A stretch of 7,026 nucleotides of DNA from Bacillota bacterium (GTDB taxonomy: Bacteria; Bacillota; Clostridia; Peptostreptococcales; Thermotaleaceae): contig JAMNXX010000179.1 in the NCBI GenBank assembly GCA_023623095.1, forward strand, positions 1-7,026, in the 5' to 3' direction. The notes under the pieces are model-generated. The model had not been told where the DNA came from. It did no database searches and saw nothing but the letters and a program-made list of their open reading frames with translations. Positions 6,560 through 7,026 of this stretch are shown in pieces; position 1 is the stretch's first letter; the number at the start of each line of letters is the position of its first letter. A program made the position numbers and the translations under genes.

Positions 6560-7026
6560 GATTTAATGTCTGATTTTAAGATGAAGGTCTTTTTTTGTTG
6601 ATAGCGATACAAAAAAGTTTGCAAACAGGGAAAAGGTACTTGCAAAAAACAATTTGATTCATATGAAATTAAAAATATCGATTTGAGAACGGATGTTTTT
6701 GTGAAAATTATGGAAAATTAGATAGAAAAATGATTAAAAAAGATCTAAAAAAGAAGGAAAAAATAAAAATAAGTAGAAATAAAAGGAAAAGGGCAATAAA
6801 ATGTTGAACAAGAAAGAAGAGAAAAAAATGACATTACAATTCTTAAAGGGCGTAAATAACAATAAAAACTTCCAGGAACCATAAAAATATATTTAAATGA
6901 AGAGATTTTGTTTAAAAAACAATATTTCTTTATTTTTTTTGCAAATTCAAATAAATTAAATTTTAAAAACATTTCATGTACTGTGAATTGTTCAACATAT
7001 GCGCTTTAAAACGATTGCCTAATTTC
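6560..7026. other. AT-rich region without a convincing gene
   Basis: About 470 bases to the window edge are rich in A on the plus strand, with visibly less GC than the genes. The longest reading frame (minus strand, 6972-6745) is dominated by Phe, Tyr, Ser and Leu from A-rich DNA and has no recognisable motif. On the plus strand, ATG 6801 opens a 27-residue peptide (starting MLNKKEEKKM) ending at 6884, with a GGAAAAGGG stretch in front; it is not recognised. A terminator-like hairpin lies at 6899-6931. No tRNA, insertion sequence or repeat array is visible. It may be simple intergenic DNA, a small-RNA locus or decayed sequence. Confidence 0.5.
6899..6940 (+). terminator. Possible plus-strand terminator in the AT-rich region
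   Basis: An imperfect stem of about 15 pairs (6899-6913 with 6917-6931, one mismatch and two G-T pairs) around an AAA loop is followed directly by A and then eight T at 6933-6940. It is mostly A-T pairs, so the stem is weak. If real, it ends a plus-strand transcript that covers the small frame at 6801-6884. Confidence 0.35.

Noticed and set aside
6489..6620. GlnR-type or riboswitch control of the synthetase
   Set aside because: No TGTNA-N7-TNACA palindrome overlaps the promoter and the leader is about 36 nt, too short for a known glutamine-type riboswitch plus expression platform.
6731..6808. 25-residue Lys-rich plus-strand frame
   Set aside because: A run of Lys, Arg and Ile codons in A-rich DNA with a weak ribosome site; nothing separates it from chance.
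6745..6972. 75-residue minus-strand frame rich in Phe, Tyr and Ser
   Set aside because: Its composition is what A-rich plus-strand DNA gives by chance; it has no clear ribosome site, no recognisable motif, and it spans the terminator-like hairpin.

Overview
The window looks like ordinary chromosome from a low-GC, anaerobic Firmicute, most likely a member of the Clostridia. The grounds are AT-rich intergenic DNA, strong GGAGG-type ribosome sites with some TTG starts, U-tailed hairpin terminators, a long-form (644-residue) glutamine synthetase and a split FeoB. This placement is inferred from gene content and style, not from a marker gene.

Layout from left to right. Positions 1-1056 (+) hold the C-terminal half of a YyaL/SSP411-type protein, truncated by the window edge and followed by a strong terminator. 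Positions 1233-1724 (+) encode a DtxR/MntR-family metal-dependent regulator. It converges on a ferrous-iron transport operon on the minus strand, read from right to left: feoA (4292-4029), the cytosolic GTPase part of FeoB (3959-3168) and the membrane part of FeoB (3184-1781). The two FeoB parts are separate genes overlapping by 17 bp. A long inverted repeat between the regulator and feoB can terminate transcription from both sides. Upstream of feoA lies a 261-bp region with a plausible promoter flanked by two copies, in opposite orientation, of a 20-bp motif with a TAGCCTT core. Further right, positions 6488-4554 (-) encode the glutamine synthetase, with its own extended -10 promoter and terminator. 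The last ~470 bp are very AT-rich, with no convincing gene and one terminator-like hairpin on the plus strand.

How the genes may work together: the DtxR/MntR-like protein is the obvious candidate to sense intracellular Fe(II) or Mn(II) and control feoA-feoB-feoB through the paired motif. FeoA and the GTPase would then act on the separate membrane permease. The glutamine synthetase and the YyaL-like gene appear to be independent units.

The points most worth a second look are the two-gene FeoB with altered gate motifs, the Asn at the position of the usual metal-binding His77 in the regulator, the paired operator-like repeats, and a missing metal-binding Glu in the synthetase. I see no mobile element, CRISPR array, tRNA or rRNA, and no clearly new multi-gene system.
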